This document shows, piece by piece, positions 19,110 through 28,253 of a DNA stretch of 64,000 nt. The notes beneath the pieces were generated by a model that had not been told where the DNA came from, made no database searches, and saw only the letters and a program-made list of their open reading frames with translations. The translations under genes and the position numbers were made by a program. This DNA comes from Phormidesmis priestleyi Ana (GTDB lineage: Bacteria; Cyanobacteriota; Cyanobacteriia; Phormidesmidales; Phormidesmidaceae), in contig LJZR01000011.1 in the NCBI GenBank assembly GCA_001314865.1, positions 1 to 64,000 of the forward strand, given 5' to 3'. Position 1 is the first letter of the stretch, and each line of letters begins with the position of its first letter.

Positions 19110-19149
19110 GACTCGCGGCATGCAGATGAATCTGCACGCCGCGATAGTC
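19110..19149. repeat. 40-nt near-perfect hairpin between converging genes
   Basis: Paired arms GACT-CGCGGC-A-TGCAGAT and ATCTGCA-C-GCCGCG-AT-AGTC around a 2-base loop. It lies 18 bases after the 18442-19092 stop and 25 bases before the acsF stop. It may act as a bidirectional terminator; it lacks a strong T run. Related bases are seen at 14215-14276. Confidence 0.75.
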
Positions 19150-19173
19150 AACAATTTCCTGCTTAACGCTATC

Positions 19174-20253
19174 CTACTTAACGATTTCGCGATTACTTTC
19201 CATGCTGATGGGCTTGATAAAGTACAGGCTAATTAGCTTTGAGCCAATGGCGGTGATGTGAGGAATTTTGCGTAGGAGCTGAAGTAGCTTGGGCTGACCC
19301 GACTGGCTGATTTTGCTGATGGTAGCAGTGTGCTTCGTGCAATTATCTAGCTCAGCGAAAAACTTAGGATCTTCTACATCCAAGATAATCGGGAACAGCC
19401 GACCTGCTGACTCATTGGTCTTTCTGATCACTTCAATGTCGTACTCACGCGCATCTAAACCCAATGAGGCATAAAAGCCTTTGCGCTGAATATCGTTAAG
19501 ATACATGGTGGCAAACACCGACAGCAGAAAGAACCGGCACCACAGCCGGGCCTTAAGATCATTTAAAAACTGCGGCTGGGACTTCATCATGGCAGCAAAG
19601 AAGTCGCCATGGCGATTTTCGTCTTGGCACCAGTTGTCGAAGAAGTTGAAAATGGGGTAGATGGTGTCGCCAGGGTTCTTCTCTAGATGGCGGAAAATGG
19701 TGATGTAGCGCCAGTAGCCAATTTTTTCAGAAAGGTAGGTGGCGTAGAAGATGAACTTAGGCTTAAAGAAGGTGTACTGTTTGCTTTTGGTCAAAAAGCC
19801 GAGGTCGAGCTGAAGGTTGAAGTCGGACATGGCTTTGTTAAGGAAGCCAGCGTGCCGAGCTTCGTCGCGGCTCATAAGATCGAAGCCTTCTGCCAGGATG
19901 GGATTGCGTCCTTTGAGCTTGCGGGCAAGTTCCTTGTAGAGAAGGAAGCCGGAGAACTCAGCGGTACAGGAGCGCTCTAAGAACTCTACAAAAAGCTGAC
20001 GTTTTTCGCCCTGGATGTGATCCCAAGCGCCGTCGAACTGCTCATTGCGCACAAAATGATGGCGATTGTAGTCCTCTTTGAATTCGGCGATGATGGCTTT
20101 AAGCTCTGCTTCGTTAGACGAAACATCCATGTTGGCCATTTCTTCAAAGTCGGTGGTGTAAAACCGGGGCGTCAGGATGGTGTCCTTGGCCGGTGTCTTT
20201 ACGCCGGGGCGAATTTCATCGAACTGACTCTTTTGGGGTTTCGTTGCTACCAT
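19174..20253 (-). CDS. acsF: Mg-protoporphyrin IX monomethyl ester oxidative cyclase (aerobic)
   Basis: The oxygen-dependent diiron enzyme that forms ring E of chlorophyll (EC 1.14.13.81), membrane-associated. The two iron-binding motifs are DEARH (130-134) and DENRH (211-215), with the preceding Glu in the [14 protein letters not shown] helix (90-103). Length 359 equals cyanobacterial AcsF/ChlAI. Start ATG 20251-20253. The gene is transcribed alone. Cyanobacteria often carry a second, low-oxygen paralogue; this one is likely the main aerobic form, though that cannot be proven here. Confidence 0.96.
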   Translation of the reverse strand: MVATKPQKSQFDEIRPGVKTPAKDTILTPRFYTTDFEEMANMDVSSNEAELKAIIAEFKEDYNRHHFVRNEQFDGAWDHIQGEKRQLFVEFLERSCTAEFSGFLLYKELARKLKGRNPILAEGFDLMSRDEARHAGFLNKAMSDFNLQLDLGFLTKSKQYTFFKPKFIFYATYLSEKIGYWRYITIFRHLEKNPGDTIYPIFNFFDNWCQDENRHGDFFAAMMKSQPQFLNDLKARLWCRFFLLSVFATMYLNDIQRKGFYASLGLDAREYDIEVIRKTNESAGRLFPIILDVEDPKFFAELDNCTKHTATISKISQSGQPKLLQLLRKIPHITAIGSKLISLYFIKPISMESNREIVK

Positions 20254-20456
20254 TTCGTCCTCTGCTTTGTACCTTTGGCGTAATTAAGTGCTTAGTGCTA
20301 TTTGCTAGATGCGTTGCGCTAACGTCGAGTGTAAATTTAAGTATGAATATTAGTGTACAAGATAAAAACTTTGAGGCTAGGGTTTTTACGAATTGCAACA
20401 ATTACAGCCGCAGTAAAGTCCAACTTAAAAGACTGATCTGGTCGTTGAATACTTAC

Positions 20457-20498
20457 CAGGGCATTTGAATCAGGGCATTTGAACGAGGGCGTTTGAAT
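20457..20498. repeat. 14-bp tandem repeat, 3 copies
   Basis: CAGGGCATTTGAAT at 20457, a one-base variant at 20471, and a more diverged third copy (GAGGGCGTTTGAAT) from 20485. It lies about 45 bases upstream of the 148-residue membrane protein gene. Confidence 0.8.
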
Positions 20499-20543
20499 GT
20501 TCAGGGTTGCCTCAATTAAGCCGCCCCTATAGCAAGAGCAGCT

Positions 20544-20990
20544 ATGAAGAGCAATGCGAAAAAGGAATTTGTAACGTCGCTATGGTGCTGGACAGCTGGC
20601 TATCCGTTGGTGATGGTGTGGGGCGTGGACTTAATGGTGAGTGCCGCGCTGCGGCGAGATATGGCGCTGGCTTCTGAATGGCTGCCTAAGCTGTTTCAAA
20701 GCGCGATCGCAGCAATGCCGTTTGTGGCCCTAGCCATTTGTGGTGAGCTGCTGTTGGGCAATGACGACAAGCGATCGCTCAGCGGACTGCGGTTTGCGGC
20801 AATGAGTGTTGCGATCGCCTCTATCACCCTATGGGTGGCTTACTACTGGGATGCGATTAACGCCTATACCGACCAAAGCATAGGCGGTGCGAATATTGGC
20901 CTAGGGCTATTGCTCGTGTTCTCTCCGGTGCTGTTATCGCTTTTAATTCCAGCCGCCTACTTAATTGGCGTCAGCTTGTTTAGATCCTGA
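20544..20990 (+). CDS. small four-span membrane protein
   Basis: 148 residues with hydrophobic segments at about 10-30, 48-68, 79-100 and 118-145. The N-terminus is basic (MKSNAKKEF). I do not recognise a family. Its last 34 bases overlap the 3' end of the convergent M48 protease gene, within a 12-bp repeat that both genes read. Confidence 0.6.
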   Translation: MKSNAKKEFVTSLWCWTAGYPLVMVWGVDLMVSAALRRDMALASEWLPKLFQSAIAAMPFVALAICGELLLGNDDKRSLSGLRFAAMSVAIASITLWVAYYWDAINAYTDQSIGGANIGLGLLLVFSPVLLSLLIPAAYLIGVSLFRS

Positions 20991-22726
20991 TCTGAATCCT
21001 GATCTGAATCCTGGTCTGAATCCTGACTATTGCTAGATTCTGGCGCTTCGGGTGTCGCTTCCGTTTCCTGATTGCTGTCAGTATTGTCTTCTATTGGCCT
21101 TGTTTCACTCGCCTCACTCGCCTCACTCACCTGATAAGCCGCTAGCTGGCGAGCCACAATTGCCTGCACTTCTTCATGGCTCGTGATTCCTTCGTAAGCG
21201 TAGCGATTGTAGCCCCCACGCTCTACCAAATTTTGCAAGTAGGCTACTCGGTCTTCAGGATTGGGATGACTGGCAAGCCAGGCAGGCGGATTTTGGCCTA
21301 CATTCTCTTCTTGTAGCGTGATCATCACATTGTACAAACCATCTGCCGCATAGCCCCCTGCGGCCACAATTTGCGTGCCGACGATGTCTGCCTGCCGTTC
21401 CATTGTGCGGGAGTAGCCGCTGAGGAAAACGTTATTAATCAGGCCGCCATAGGGCAGATATTGAGCGAGGCTACTACTGAGATTGCCCCGAGCCACCATC
21501 TGAAAGCCATGCGACAAAACGCTATGTGAAATCTCATGGGCAATAAGTCCAGCGAGTTCGGCTTCTGAGCGGGTTTTAAGAATGGCTCCGGCATTGATAA
21601 AAACCTTGCCACCCGGCAGGGCAAAGGCGTTGAGGGTGGGATCTAAAATAACGAAAAATTCGTAGTCTAAGTCATGACGACCAGTGGCGGCAGCGAGGCG
21701 ATTACCGATGCGGCGAACATAGCCCAACGCTTCGGGTTGCTCTAGCATGGGCAGCCGCTGCTGAATTTGGCTGGCAATACGGTGGCCGATTTGATTTTCG
21801 CCTTGCAGCAACATGATGGCTGAGTCGGCAGCTGTAAAAGGGCCGAAGATACTGCCCGTGAAGGCGTAGCTGAGGATGCCGGTAAAGGCATTCGCGATCG
21901 CATCTTGACGAATATCGCCTCGCGTTTGGGTTTGAAAGCGCTCTAAGTTTTCGGCAGCGAGCGCGGATTGGGTTGCGGCCTGAGGATGATCGCTGTTGAG
22001 GGCGGCAAACTGACGAGATGCGATCGCGGCTTCTAACCACGCCTCTTGCGACATGTACAAATCAACCTGCGCCAGCAGCAAATCGGTTTGCCCCGGATAG
22101 AGCGTGAGCGCCTGCTCTAATACACCATTGGCCGCTTCTAATTGACCTTCAGCCTTCAACACCGCTGCATATCGCAAATGCCCAGAAATAAAAGCCGGAA
22201 CCTCCTGAGTTAGCAGCTTTAGGGCAACGACCGTTTGAGAGAGTCGGCCATTTTCTATCCCCGCCTGCGACTCTCGCCAGTAAACGCCCCCAGCAGCCGA
22301 TAGCAACCTTTCGTCTGAAAAAGGCTCAGGTGGCAGAGCCCTAGATACCTGGGGCACTAACCAGCTTTCATCCTTGGCCTGACGGTACAGCGCTTCTGCC
22401 GCCGCCAAATTTCCCGCTGCATATTCCGCGTCTCCCTGAATGAGCAACTTGCGTCGAATGCGCTCACTTTCTGTCAGGATTTCTTGAGATTCGGCGCCAG
22501 TCTCTTCACCCGTGTTTTCAACGTCAGAGTCTTCTGCTCCAGGTTCTATGTCAGCGTCTATTTCCGGTTCTACGGGCATTGCAGCGTCGATGATCTGCTC
22601 AGATGACAGATGGTTAGGAACCGGCTGGTGAGACAATTGGCCAATTGCAGGAAGGCCATAGCTGCTAGCTGTCACAATAGCCAAACTGCTGCTGATAGCG
22701 AAAACAAGCGACTGAGAGCAGATCAT
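20957..22726 (-). CDS. exported M48-family metalloprotease with TPR-like repeats
   Basis: 589 residues. A signal peptide or anchor (about 1-30) is followed by an acidic stretch and TPR-like helices (about 93-260). The M48 peptidase domain carries HEISH (397-401) in LAGLIAHEISHSVLSHG, with the zinc histidines and catalytic Glu398, and SYSRTMERQAD downstream. Such exported BepA-like or HtpX-like proteases are thought to act in envelope quality control. The tail is rich in Asp, Gln and Ser with repeats (DSDQ)n from the 12-bp array at 20983-21018. Start ATG 22724-22726. Confidence 0.88.
   Translation of the reverse strand: MICSQSLVFAISSSLAIVTASSYGLPAIGQLSHQPVPNHLSSEQIIDAAMPVEPEIDADIEPGAEDSDVENTGEETGAESQEILTESERIRRKLLIQGDAEYAAGNLAAAEALYRQAKDESWLVPQVSRALPPEPFSDERLLSAAGGVYWRESQAGIENGRLSQTVVALKLLTQEVPAFISGHLRYAAVLKAEGQLEAANGVLEQALTLYPGQTDLLLAQVDLYMSQEAWLEAAIASRQFAALNSDHPQAATQSALAAENLERFQTQTRGDIRQDAIANAFTGILSYAFTGSIFGPFTAADSAIMLLQGENQIGHRIASQIQQRLPMLEQPEALGYVRRIGNRLAAATGRHDLDYEFFVILDPTLNAFALPGGKVFINAGAILKTRSEAELAGLIAHEISHSVLSHGFQMVARGNLSSSLAQYLPYGGLINNVFLSGYSRTMERQADIVGTQIVAAGGYAADGLYNVMITLQEENVGQNPPAWLASHPNPEDRVAYLQNLVERGGYNRYAYEGITSHEEVQAIVARQLAAYQVSEASEASETRPIEDNTDSNQETEATPEAPESSNSQDSDQDSDQDSDQDLNKLTPIK
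20983..21018. repeat. 12-bp repeats at the overlap of two convergent genes
   Basis: GATCCTGATCTG and two AATCCTG-type copies. On the minus strand it encodes the (DSDQ)n tail of the protease; on the plus strand it contains the stop of the 148-residue protein (TGA 20988-20990). Confidence 0.8.
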
Positions 22727-22865
22727 AATGTACGGTTTCTCCTAAAGAAAATTTTTAAAAAAGTTGTAGATAAGTTTGTAGATAAAACAGATGTGTGAAT
22801 CAGATGCGTGAATGACTTACCAGCGGTTGCTATACTGCATATGTAAAGATTTTCAAAGTAGCCCT

Positions 22866-23342
22866 ATGAGTTCCGAGACCTTAGATGCCATAAAACCTTG
22901 GCTCAATTTTATACACCCAATAGCTATGTGGGGAATTTTGGCGCTTACGCTTTATGCGGGTTATTTAGGATATAAGTATCGGCAGACCCGTTTAGCAACT
23001 GGTGAAGAAAAAAAGGAATTGATTAAGGGCAAGTTTTTAGGCCGACATCATAAAGCGGGTTCTGTTTTACTTGCTTTGATGATATTAGGCAGCATTGGTG
23101 GCATGGGTGCGACCTATATCAACAACGGCAAGCTATTTGTGGGCCCCCATTTGTTAGCAGGTATTGGCATGATGGGCCTAATTGCAACATCCGCTTCGCT
23201 AGTACCCTTTATGCAAAAAGGCAACGACACAGCTCGTTACACCCATATTGCGCTCAATGCGGTGTTGGTTGGCTTATTTGGCTGGCAAGCGTTTTCGGGC
23301 GTGCAAATCGTCCAAAAATTATTGGAAAGCATGTTTGGCTAA
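22866..23342 (+). CDS. DUF4079 membrane protein
   Basis: 158 residues with four membrane spans. Visible are WLNFIHPIAMWGILALTLYAGYLG, a charged loop with KGKFLGRHHKAGS, and GPHLLAGIGMMG. The conserved histidines near membrane ends (HP, HH, PH) match the DUF4079 family of cyanobacteria and plastids, which is related to cytochrome b561-like folds and may bind heme. ATG 22866 gives the family N-terminus; an upstream start at 22812 would add 18 non-conserved residues. A terminator follows at 23428. Confidence 0.8.
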   Translation: MSSETLDAIKPWLNFIHPIAMWGILALTLYAGYLGYKYRQTRLATGEEKKELIKGKFLGRHHKAGSVLLALMILGSIGGMGATYINNGKLFVGPHLLAGIGMMGLIATSASLVPFMQKGNDTARYTHIALNAVLVGLFGWQAFSGVQIVQKLLESMFG

Positions 23343-23943
23343 AAGGACCTATTGAGCGAACGCCGTATGTGACTGGATGCGTTTGCGCTAAACCACAAGA
23401 CCCTCGGCCAAGTGTCGAAAGGACAAAAAAAAGGGCAGACTTTAGGCTTCTTCTAAGGTCTGTCCTTTTTGGCTATCTCCACTGCGGCTTCACGCTGAGC
23501 GACTAGTAAGCGTCTGTTCTATCTCTAGGTAACACCGGGTTTGGAGAGCCCTAATGTAAGATTCGTTCAATGACTCATCTTAAAGTCAGGACACCATCGT
23601 CGATGAGTCTTATGGGGTAGACAAACTGCTGTTAAGCGGCTCGTATTGCAGTGTTTGGCTTCGATGGATTGAGTATGCCCATTCATATTAAAAAAACTTG
23701 CTACGTTCATAGAGAAACGCAGGGATTTGGCCTAAAAACGTAGGTTTAAGCGTTAAGAATTGATAATGTTCTTGTGAAAGCCAATAATTTCAGTGGTTTC
23801 TGGCTTTTTGCCCAAAGCTGCTGATTTAGCCGCTCACAATATTGTCACCTTCCCTTCATTTCCCCTTACGCTTGCCAAGCGATCGCGCAACTCAGTAGGC
23901 TGAAATTATTCAGTATTATTCGGTATTAATTTGTGAAATCGTC
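23343..23943. other. 600-base gap with terminator and one hairpin
   Basis: It holds the terminator of the preceding gene and a hairpin GACTCATC/GATGAGTC (23572-23579/23602-23609). No recognised small RNA and no coding frame of convincing composition was found. Confidence 0.4.
23428..23470 (+). terminator. terminator after the DUF4079 gene
   Basis: Arms AAAAAGGGCAGACTTTAG and CTAAGGTCTGTCCTTTTT pair with few mismatches around a 7-nt loop and end in a T run, 86 bases after the stop. Confidence 0.8.
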
Positions 23944-24354
23944 ATGTGTAAGAAACCTATGAGAAAACCCATGCCGATAGCGCTGTTAGTTCCTTTAGGG
24001 ATAATTGGCGGACTTGTCAGTGGGATTTTTGGGATCACACCTTCCACTCACGCCCAGCCATCTGGGCGATTAAATCCTGTGCGTGATCCCAATCAGGTTC
24101 CTACGGCTCGCTATGGTCGGGGTGAGGCGGTTGATTTGTCACTGATTGTAGAGGAATGGCGCGATCGCTATCCGACTATCCCAATATTTGTATGCAGCTG
24201 TAATGCAGAGACCTGCGGAGATACCGACCGCTGGCCGTTTAGAGCCTATGTCCGCTATCAGCCATTGGTCGCACTGGGTGACTTTAACGCGGCTCATAAT
24301 GAAGATACCGGCTTCAACTGCTTTGAGATGGAGACAGGGAGACGGCCAGAATAG
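23944..24354 (+). CDS. secreted cysteine-motif protein, paralogue of the next gene
   Basis: 136 residues: signal peptide (to about 38, with THAQ cleavage region), then one domain of about 90 residues. It shares with the next protein the pattern RxGRGE-V-LxxIVxEWRxxY, CxCxxxxC, WPxRxxxxYQxxVALG, then EDxGxNCFxxxxGxRP. Four cysteines are common to both, which could form two disulfides outside the cytoplasm. I do not recognise a named family. The two genes are 157 bases apart and probably arose by duplication. Confidence 0.65.
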   Translation: MCKKPMRKPMPIALLVPLGIIGGLVSGIFGITPSTHAQPSGRLNPVRDPNQVPTARYGRGEAVDLSLIVEEWRDRYPTIPIFVCSCNAETCGDTDRWPFRAYVRYQPLVALGDFNAAHNEDTGFNCFEMETGRRPE

Positions 24355-24511
24355 ATCTCCACAAATAGATCTATTGAAGTCGATCAAAGATCTATTCAGT
24401 AGTGCAAGACAGTAGTTCAAGACAGCGCTACTGAATGAAGTTGAAAAGATCTCTCGCATAATCCATCGGTTTGAAATTGGTTCAAAAATCGTTACGGTCA
24501 ATATATTAAAG

Positions 24512-25726
24512 ATGCAGCGTTTATCTACTTTCTTTCCTCTATCTCCTCGATATAGGCCAAGCCTGTTTGGTGGGCTTTCTCTTTCTCTTTCTTTGCTGTT
24601 GCCAATTTCGCCGCTTTTTGGAGGGGCTCAAGCACAGGCCCAAGAATCTCCCCAAGGATCTCCCCAAGAATCTTCTAGTCAGTCCAATTCGGTTGCGCCG
24701 GTTGCGCCAGTTGCGCCAACCGTGCGGTTCGCTAGGGGCGAAGACGTTGGTCTAGAGGCCATTGTGGCCGAATGGCGAAGCTACTATGCCGATGTCCCGG
24801 TGTACCTATGCACCTGCCAGGACAGTATTTGCGACCAAACCCAGCAGTGGCCCTATCGAGAATTTGACCGCTACCAGCTTAGCGTGGCCTTGGGGCCTAC
24901 CAACGGCATTATTGCTGAGGACTCAGGTGCCAACTGCTTTGATATTGCTGATGGCTCCCGGCCCACCCAACCTAGATCGTTTTCGGCTGAGCAAACAGGG
25001 ACTGGCCCTAGTGAGGCGATCGCGCCACCGCGCCCGCCCAGCAATAATACAGCGCCCCCAGTCGCCCCTGCTTCACGTCCAGCGACTGTACCGATATCTC
25101 CACCACCAATATCTCCCTCACCCGCAGCCCCAACTGCTGTAGCCCCGCCACCTACTCAGGCCAGTGCCCCAAGCTCTAGCAGCGGTGTGCCCACAACGGT
25201 AGCAGCTATTAATAACGGCTCCGCAATTCAGCTCACTTGGCCAAGCGGTGCTTCTGACATCATTGCCGTAGCCGGTAGCGGCTGGAATGTAACGGTGCTT
25301 AATGCGCTAGACTGCGCCAGTTTGAGCCAGGTAGAACAAAAAACGCTAGAAGCGCAAAGTGTGATCGGTAATCCGGCAATTGATGAACTAACGGGGAATG
25401 TAGCGGTGCCGGTGTTGCTTGACTCCTGTGTTGAAACTGATCAGTCAGCGGTTTTCATTTTAGATGCGAATGAAGGCGGAGGCTATGCGCTTTACCGGGC
25501 TCAGCTACCGGGCGATCAGTCCCTGCCGAACGAATTTTCTACCTATGCACTCAGTACCATTAAAGGACTGCGCTATTGGGATGGGTCTTTGCTGGTTCGC
25601 CAAGGCTCTAATGCCGTTTCAGCTGAATCAATGATTATTTTTCGTCCGGGGAGTACGCCTGCTGGCGAATATGCAGGCTGTGGGATAACGCGCCAGGGCG
25701 AGGGTTCTGCGGTATTGTGTCCGTAA
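24512..25726 (+). CDS. secreted cysteine-motif protein with proline linker and C-terminal domain
   Basis: 404 residues. Signal peptide (to about residue 42), Gln/Ser-rich start, then the domain shared with the preceding gene (VRFARGEDVGLEAIVAEWR to the CF and GSRP). A 50-residue proline-rich linker follows, and then a beta-rich domain (ending GCGITRQGEGSAVLCP) with its own cysteines, including VLLDSCVET. I cannot name the C-terminal domain. It probably acts in the periplasm or outside the cell. The gene is on the same strand as its paralogue, and the spacing would allow cotranscription. Confidence 0.65.
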   Translation: MQRLSTFFPLSPRYRPSLFGGLSLSLSLLLPISPLFGGAQAQAQESPQGSPQESSSQSNSVAPVAPVAPTVRFARGEDVGLEAIVAEWRSYYADVPVYLCTCQDSICDQTQQWPYREFDRYQLSVALGPTNGIIAEDSGANCFDIADGSRPTQPRSFSAEQTGTGPSEAIAPPRPPSNNTAPPVAPASRPATVPISPPPISPSPAAPTAVAPPPTQASAPSSSSGVPTTVAAINNGSAIQLTWPSGASDIIAVAGSGWNVTVLNALDCASLSQVEQKTLEAQSVIGNPAIDELTGNVAVPVLLDSCVETDQSAVFILDANEGGGYALYRAQLPGDQSLPNEFSTYALSTIKGLRYWDGSLLVRQGSNAVSAESMIIFRPGSTPAGEYAGCGITRQGEGSAVLCP

Positions 25727-25816
25727 GTAGGCTGCGGCCTTTAAGAGGGGCCTTGTTTAGAGAGAACGCTTTGGCCTTAAAAATGGACTGAAGGAAGAAT
25801 AAAGGATGTCGTACTT

Positions 25817-26251
25817 ATGAACATGCCGCTTATAGAGGTGACGGCGGCTATTTTGCATCAAGATGGCCAGTTTCTTTTGCAGCTGAGGGATGATTTTCCT
25901 CATATTGTTTATCCGGGGGTTTGGGGCTTTTTTGGCGGCCATATTGAGGCCAAGGAGGAGCCTCAGATCGGCATGAAAAGAGAACTATTAGAAGAGATTG
26001 GATATGCCCCACCTGAGCTAAGGTTACTGGGCGAACGGGCCGATAACAAGGTTCGGCGCTACTTTTATTACAGTGAGCTAGCGGTTTCTATTGATGAGTT
26101 ACAGCTCAATGAAGGTCAAGATATGGCGCTATGTTCAGTCGCAGAAATTCAGGCAGGCGAGAAGTATTCTGACAAGTTAGGGGAAGTGCGATCGCTCGGC
26201 AAGCCCCATCAACAGGCACTACTGTCTTTTATCAACAGCGGTCTGCGCTAA
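25817..26251 (+). CDS. Nudix hydrolase
   Basis: 144 residues. The Nudix box is exact at 41-63: G-x5-E-x7-REL-x-EE-x-G (GHIEAKEEPQIGMKRELLEE). It hydrolyses a nucleoside diphosphate linked to another group; the substrate cannot be inferred. The opening VTAAILHQDGQFLLQLRDD is typical of MutT-type folds. Start ATG 25817. Confidence 0.88.
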   Translation: MNMPLIEVTAAILHQDGQFLLQLRDDFPHIVYPGVWGFFGGHIEAKEEPQIGMKRELLEEIGYAPPELRLLGERADNKVRRYFYYSELAVSIDELQLNEGQDMALCSVAEIQAGEKYSDKLGEVRSLGKPHQQALLSFINSGLR

Positions 26252-26271
26252 GCAAGATTCACTGCTTTTTT

Positions 26272-26318
26272 GCCCGATTTTTTTGCCCGATTTTTTTGCC
26301 CGATTTTTTTGCCCGATT
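26272..26318. repeat. 13-bp tandem repeat GCCCGATTTTTTT, about 4 copies
   Basis: Copies start at 26272, 26285, 26298 and 26311 (the last truncated). They lie just after the Nudix gene, in front of the converging ABC gene stop. The T runs may help termination of the Nudix transcript. Confidence 0.85.
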
Positions 26319-26326
26319 CTTTAGAA

Positions 26327-28168
26327 CTAAGCTTTCAGCTGCCAGCCGTGGTCTTCTGAGAGTTTTAACAATGAATGATGATAGTGTTCCAACGATTCTC
26401 GATGGCCGACGCTCAGATAGGCAATGTTGTTGTTGGCCAAATGACCGTACAGCTTTTCTTCGTTAGCGGGATCGAGTGCGCTAGTTGCTTCATCTAGTAG
26501 AGTGTAGGCCGGTTGATGTAAGAGTACTCGCGCAAAGCTGAGGCGTTGCTGTTCACCCAGCGATAGGACATCACTCCACTCTTCTATAGTGTCAAATCCG
26601 TTGAAGCGCTCTGGTAGGTTAGGTAAGTTGACGGCTTTGAGGATGTCAGTGAGTTGCTGATCGTCAAAGTCAGTATTGGTGTAAGGATACAGGAGTTGCT
26701 GACGCAGGCTACCTAGAACCATGTAAGGTTTTTGCGGTAAAAACAACAAATCGCCTAATTCAGGTCTTTGAATCGTTCCTTCGCCTGAGTTCCATAAGCC
26801 CGCGATCGCTCTCAAAAGCGAACTCTTTCCACAGCCGCTAGGGCCCATCACTAGCAGCGATCCTTTGGCCGCTAGCGTCAGCGACAGATCTTCAATTAAT
26901 ATGCGCTGATAGTTCGGTGTCTGGAGTGTCAGGTGCTGTAAAGTTAGTTCTGGCGAAGTCTCTAAGGTAATGACCGGGGTACTGACCGGAGTGCTTACGG
27001 GAGTAGTCACTGGCTGCGTAGCGGCGTTCTCTGCCACTTTTTCAACATCATTAGCTTCAACATCATCGTCATTGGTCGCGTTTGTGTCAGCCGGTACGAC
27101 TAATGGTTTGGTATCCTCTGTAATCTCTGACAGATCTCCCTCGGCACTTGCTGTTGTTTTGTTCGCATTGATCGCCTCAGAAAAATCGTACAGACGATCA
27201 ATTCCGGCGCCAAAGGCTGTGAGTGACTGAAGGCGTGCAACGACCACATTGAGCGAAAAGAAAACGCGGATAAAAGCGCCCTGGGCCTCGCTCACCTTGC
27301 CGACTTCAACATCGCCACCAAATACGCCCGGCGCAACCACAATGGCAGGCAGCACAAAAGGAATGAACTCGTAAATGTTTGTGAGACCGTTAAGACTAAG
27401 CTCCCAAATTAGCAGCCGCTTGTAGTTGTTAAACGCGGCCATAAAGCGCTCTTTGATCTGAGACGATTCTTGCGCTTCGCCCTGATAAAAGGCGATCGCC
27501 TCGGCATTTTCTCGAACCCTGACTAAGCTAAAGCGAAAGTTCGCCTCTTTTTTCAGCTGTTCAAAATTCAGATTCACCAGGGGCTTACCGAACACGCCAA
27601 CGGTCACAAAAGTCCCTACGAGGGCATACACCAACAGAAAAAACACCAGCTCGCGAGAAATGCCCCACAGCACGCCGCTAAAAGCAATTACCGATAGAAC
27701 AGATTCGATCACCACCAGCGCTAGGGCAAGTGACTCTTGCGTAAAGCTTCTGACATCTTCAGCGATGCGCTGGTCGGGGTTGTCAATATCAGGCTGAAAC
27801 TGATTAATGCGGTAAAAGGCGCGATCGTTAAAATACCTTTTTACAAAACTATCGGTGAGCCAACGCCGCCACGCTAAGGCCAAGCGATCGCGTAAAAAGT
27901 TATAGCCTGCCAATAGCGGTGCATACACCACCAGCACTCCAATAAATATGGCCACCGTTTGCCAAAATCGCCCTTCATCCTTGGCTGACAAAGACGAAAT
28001 GAGTGCCCCCCGCTGGTTATTAAGCACAACGCTCAGCCCGGTATAGGCCACCAGTAAAACGGCGATCAGCAGCAGCAACCCTCTGGCTTTCCACTTTTCC
28101 TCTCCCGACCAGTAGGGTTTAGCGATCGCCCAGAATCGCCTAAACACTTTGAAGTTAAATCGTTCCAT
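26327..28168 (-). CDS. SbmA/BacA-like ABC transporter (fused permease and ATPase)
   Basis: 613 residues in the cytoplasmic membrane. The membrane half (to about 330) has the family pattern (WRRWLTDSFVKRYFNDRAFYRI, DNPDQRIAEDVRSFTQESL). A linker with Thr/Val repeats (about 340-395) follows, then the ATPase half with Walker A GPSGCGKSSLLRA, signature LSLGEQQRLSFARVL and Walker B YTLLDEATSALD. This is the subgroup of YddA-like transporters, whose cyanobacterial substrates are uncertain; peptide or vitamin uptake has been shown for some relatives. Start ATG 28166-28168. Confidence 0.85.
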   Translation of the reverse strand: MERFNFKVFRRFWAIAKPYWSGEEKWKARGLLLLIAVLLVAYTGLSVVLNNQRGALISSLSAKDEGRFWQTVAIFIGVLVVYAPLLAGYNFLRDRLALAWRRWLTDSFVKRYFNDRAFYRINQFQPDIDNPDQRIAEDVRSFTQESLALALVVIESVLSVIAFSGVLWGISRELVFFLLVYALVGTFVTVGVFGKPLVNLNFEQLKKEANFRFSLVRVRENAEAIAFYQGEAQESSQIKERFMAAFNNYKRLLIWELSLNGLTNIYEFIPFVLPAIVVAPGVFGGDVEVGKVSEAQGAFIRVFFSLNVVVARLQSLTAFGAGIDRLYDFSEAINANKTTASAEGDLSEITEDTKPLVVPADTNATNDDDVEANDVEKVAENAATQPVTTPVSTPVSTPVITLETSPELTLQHLTLQTPNYQRILIEDLSLTLAAKGSLLVMGPSGCGKSSLLRAIAGLWNSGEGTIQRPELGDLLFLPQKPYMVLGSLRQQLLYPYTNTDFDDQQLTDILKAVNLPNLPERFNGFDTIEEWSDVLSLGEQQRLSFARVLLHQPAYTLLDEATSALDPANEEKLYGHLANNNIAYLSVGHRESLEHYHHSLLKLSEDHGWQLKA

Positions 28169-28253
28169 ATCAGGCCGCTGCTTTTTCCAGTAGACACCTT
28201 AATATAAAGCGATTTTTTTCGGTCGGTTGGAGATCACTCGTTTAGCAATGCCG

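Noticed and set aside
23480-23640. Glutamine riboswitch-like bases
   Set aside because: CGTTCA is present, but the conserved GGAAGTAGG element is missing.
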